From: Mesostigma viride
Taxonomy: Eukaryota > Streptophyta > Mesostigmatophyceae > Mesostigmatales > Mesostigmataceae
Length of the DNA: 64,000 bases
NCBI GenBank assembly: GCA_009746045.1
Contig: RPFO01000059.1
Span: 434,501-498,500 of the forward strand
Direction of reading: 5' to 3'
Shown: positions 62,201-64,000 of the stretch, piece after piece
How positions within the stretch are numbered: position 1 is the first letter of the stretch
How the letters are laid out: every line of letters begins with the position of its first letter
The notes under the pieces: generated by a model
The model's input: only the letters and a program-made list of their open reading frames with translations
Database searches by the model: none
What the model was told of the DNA's origin: nothing
Program-made: the position numbers and the translations under genes

Positions 62201-62268
62201 GTGGTGGGTGGCTGGCACGCATGGATGATGGTGGTGGGGTGCTGGCATGCATGGATGGTGGTGGTGGA
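59253..62268. repeat. 29/30-bp G-rich minisatellite, about 100 copies
   Basis: The unit contains gcatggatggtggtggtggg and then tggctggc, or ggtgctggc in variants. Units vary at a few fixed positions: gcatgc or gcacgc, ggatggtgg or ggatgatgg, and a 29- or 30-bp form. G-rich on the plus strand. The mix of 29 and 30 bp makes several frames open for about 1,000 codons; these are not genes. Confidence 0.97.
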
Positions 62269-62770
62269 CATATCGCTGGCTGAGGACCAACACGAAAAAA
62301 GAAGCCATATCGCTGGCTGAGGACCAACCAGAAAAAAGAAAACATATCGCTGGCTGACGACCAACACGAAAAAAGAAAACATATCGCTGGCTGACGACCA
62401 ACACGAAAAAAGAAAACATTTAGCTGGCTTAGGACCAACACGAAAAAAGAAAACATTTAGCTGGCAGAGGACCAATACGAAAAAATACTCTGGTCGCTCG
62501 CTGAGGACCAACCCTTAAAAAGAAGCCGTGTCGCTGGCTGAGGACCAACACGAAAAAAGAAAACATATTGCTGGCTGAGGACCAACCCTAAAAAAGAAGG
62601 CATATCGCTGGCTGAGGACCAACACGAAAAAAGAAGCCATGTCGCTGGCTGAGGACCAACCCTTAAAAAGAAGGCATATCGCTGGCCGAGAACCAACCAG
62701 AAAAAAGAAGTCATGTCGCTGGCTGAGGACCAACACGAAAAAACAAGCCATATCGCTGGCTGAGGACTAC
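62269..62770. repeat. 37-bp tandem repeat, about 13 copies
   Basis: The unit contains catatcgctggctgaggacc and then aacacgaaaaaagaa. It directly abuts the G-rich minisatellite. At 37 bp it is not a multiple of 3, yet the minus strand stays open in more than one frame. Confidence 0.93.
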
Positions 62771-63540
62771 AAAAGGGCATCATAGACGCCACCCTGCTCG
62801 CGCGAGTAAGTAGGGGTTCGTTGCACATTTACCTGCACGCATAAATCAGGAAGGGGGAAAAACGGCATTGAACAGGACCACGATTAGAATTGGGCTAGCT
62901 ATAAACTAACCGGACCATTTGAAGGCATAGCAACAAACATCACGCTCGACATCAAAAAAGACTGCGCTGTTGATGCACCTTTTTCATTATGGCGGCGAGT
63001 TGAGGCGGCAGATTCCTCACCATCTTCAGCTAGGCAGCGATGATTATTACAGAAAACAGCTATGGCGGCAGCAGTGGTGGTGCGGTTTTCGAAACCCAAC
63101 AGCTGTTGTGACCGATCGTCCGTGGAGCGACCCCTGTCAACGGCCCAGCGTAACCGGCGTTCAGGACGGAAAACGTGGCATGCTCGCCATTCGGCCAACG
63201 AGGCGAAACGCGGCGCTAGATTATTCTTATTGACAAACCGCGCATGCGGATTGGACGACTCACAATGTGACGTAATCCAAGCGTCGGTCTTCACGGTCCC
63301 GCAGGTATAAAAAGGAACAACACGCAGCCAATTTGACGCTACAATCGGGATGTTTGGATTCGGGCGTCACCATGCTGCCGTGGATAACGACGTCCGCGGT
63401 TCGATTCTAGCGTGAGCCCGGTGCTTTTTTGCACGTCGTCTGAGAGATCATCTGTCATATTACCACCAGTCGTCACTCTGCAAAGCGACGTGCCTACTGC
63501 CACGTGGTATGGCAAAAATTTCGAATGCAGAACTTTTGGG
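62771..63540. other. Unassigned DNA
   Basis: No gene recognised. A minus-strand ORF of 131 codons (63294-62899) shows no family features. A mini-hairpin-like gtcactctgcaaagcgac is at about 63473. Confidence 0.4.
63350..63415 (+). other. tRNA-like fragment
   Basis: ctgccgtggataacg resembles the D-arm/A-box of a tRNA, and cggttcgattctag resembles the T-arm/B-box. Only about 15 bases lie between them, too few for an anticodon arm, so this is not a working tRNA gene. It may be the head of a tRNA-derived SINE or a tRNA relic. Confidence 0.35.
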
Positions 63541-64000
63541 GTATACAAATAAATATATTAATGAATCGGGTATAGTAAATGTATGGGGATATATACTTAA
63601 ACATGCTAGCCAATATATTTATACTTTCTGCTGTCCATATGCTTATTATTATGATTATTGTTATGAATATGATATATGTTCTTTCTAATATTTGTTAAAT
63701 ATATTTTCCTATTTACTGCTAACTTACTGTACTAGTTTTTTATATAAATGACTAGTACTAGATAGATTAATGCCATGAATACAAATTTAAAATATAGATT
63801 AAATTTTATGACAATATTACATATATTTATGGACATCACTCTTTTTTTCATACAATAAGTAGAAAATATTTAGTATTAGAGATAGCTAGTCTGTCCAGTT
63901 CATATTTCTTTTATCTAAACAATAATGATTGTAATAGAAATAGTACTAAATACTAATTAAAACTACATAAATACCAATAAATACTTTCCATATTTCTGCT
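63541..64000. other. AT-rich tract to window end
   Basis: Strikingly AT-rich compared with the rest of the window. Many TA-rich words (tatata, aatatattta) but no clear unit repeat or ORF. It could be a matrix-attachment-type region, an organelle-derived insert or an old transposon interior. Confidence 0.6.

Noticed and set aside
59041..62511. Minus-strand ORFs of more than 1,000 codons rich in Pro, His and Ser
   Set aside because: They are translations of the 29/30-bp minisatellite. Several frames are open on both strands, with no non-repeat domain.
59253..62770. CRISPR-like array
   Set aside because: The repeats are contiguous, with no unique spacers, in a eukaryotic context.
62899..63294. 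131-codon minus-strand ORF
   Set aside because: No family features, no splice support and no paralogue. Kept only as unassigned DNA.

Overview
The window looks like nuclear DNA of a repeat-rich photosynthetic eukaryote, most likely a green alga. The genes are split by GT/AG introns. Two of them appear to encode plastid-targeted proteins: a plant-type CPBP intramembrane protease and a heavy-metal-associated (HMA) domain protein. A plant-like cohesin loader subunit (SCC4/MAU2) is also present. The rest is simple-sequence arrays, LINE debris, a Penelope-like reverse transcriptase, a chromovirus (Ty3/gypsy) and a CACTA-ended DNA transposon. I cannot name the species; a prasinophyte or a charophyte would fit.

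Layout. 1-3.65 kb: 5' part of an SCC4/MAU2 gene (minus strand), with a heptamer microsatellite in one intron. 4.5-9.2 kb: a decayed LINE 3' end (plus) lying tail-to-tail with an intact 817-residue Penelope-like RT (minus). 10.0-12.5 kb: a three-exon calmodulin-like gene (plus). 13.5-18.75 kb: a six-exon CPBP protease gene (minus) whose first intron holds about 1 kb of tetranucleotide repeats. 21.3-24.8 kb: a four-exon HMA gene (plus), divergent from the CPBP gene. 25.6-38.0 kb: a mosaic of LINE C-terminal pieces, ORF1-only half-LINEs, palindromic TTAATTAA modules and short retroposon copies, with CT and CCCA arrays near 34 kb. 38.46-48.7 kb: a chromovirus with a 5' LTR, gag, protease, RT, RNase H, integrase and chromodomain. 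It is split between RT and RNase H by a 3.2-kb element with perfect 19-bp CACTA termini, and it has no visible 3' LTR. 49.15-58.44 kb: one very large minus-strand gene of unknown function with at least 12 exons. 58.6-62.8 kb: three tandem arrays. The last 460 bases are very AT-rich.

The most distinctive signals are: (i) a small hairpin of the form GGGTCACTCTGC...GCGACCC, present in most introns of the large unknown gene and tandemly repeated in its 5' flank; (ii) a 215-bp LINE-tail retroposon whose insertion can be read from filled and empty sites inside this window; (iii) the CACTA-type element whose removal, with one TG, restores the chromovirus pol frame; (iv) ORF1-only half-LINEs with a constant tail; and (v) decayed copies of exon ends scattered through the neighbouring introns and 3' flank of two host genes.

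Exon joins, frames and repeats were worked out by reading the sequence by hand. Family assignments rest on recognised motifs, not on a database search.
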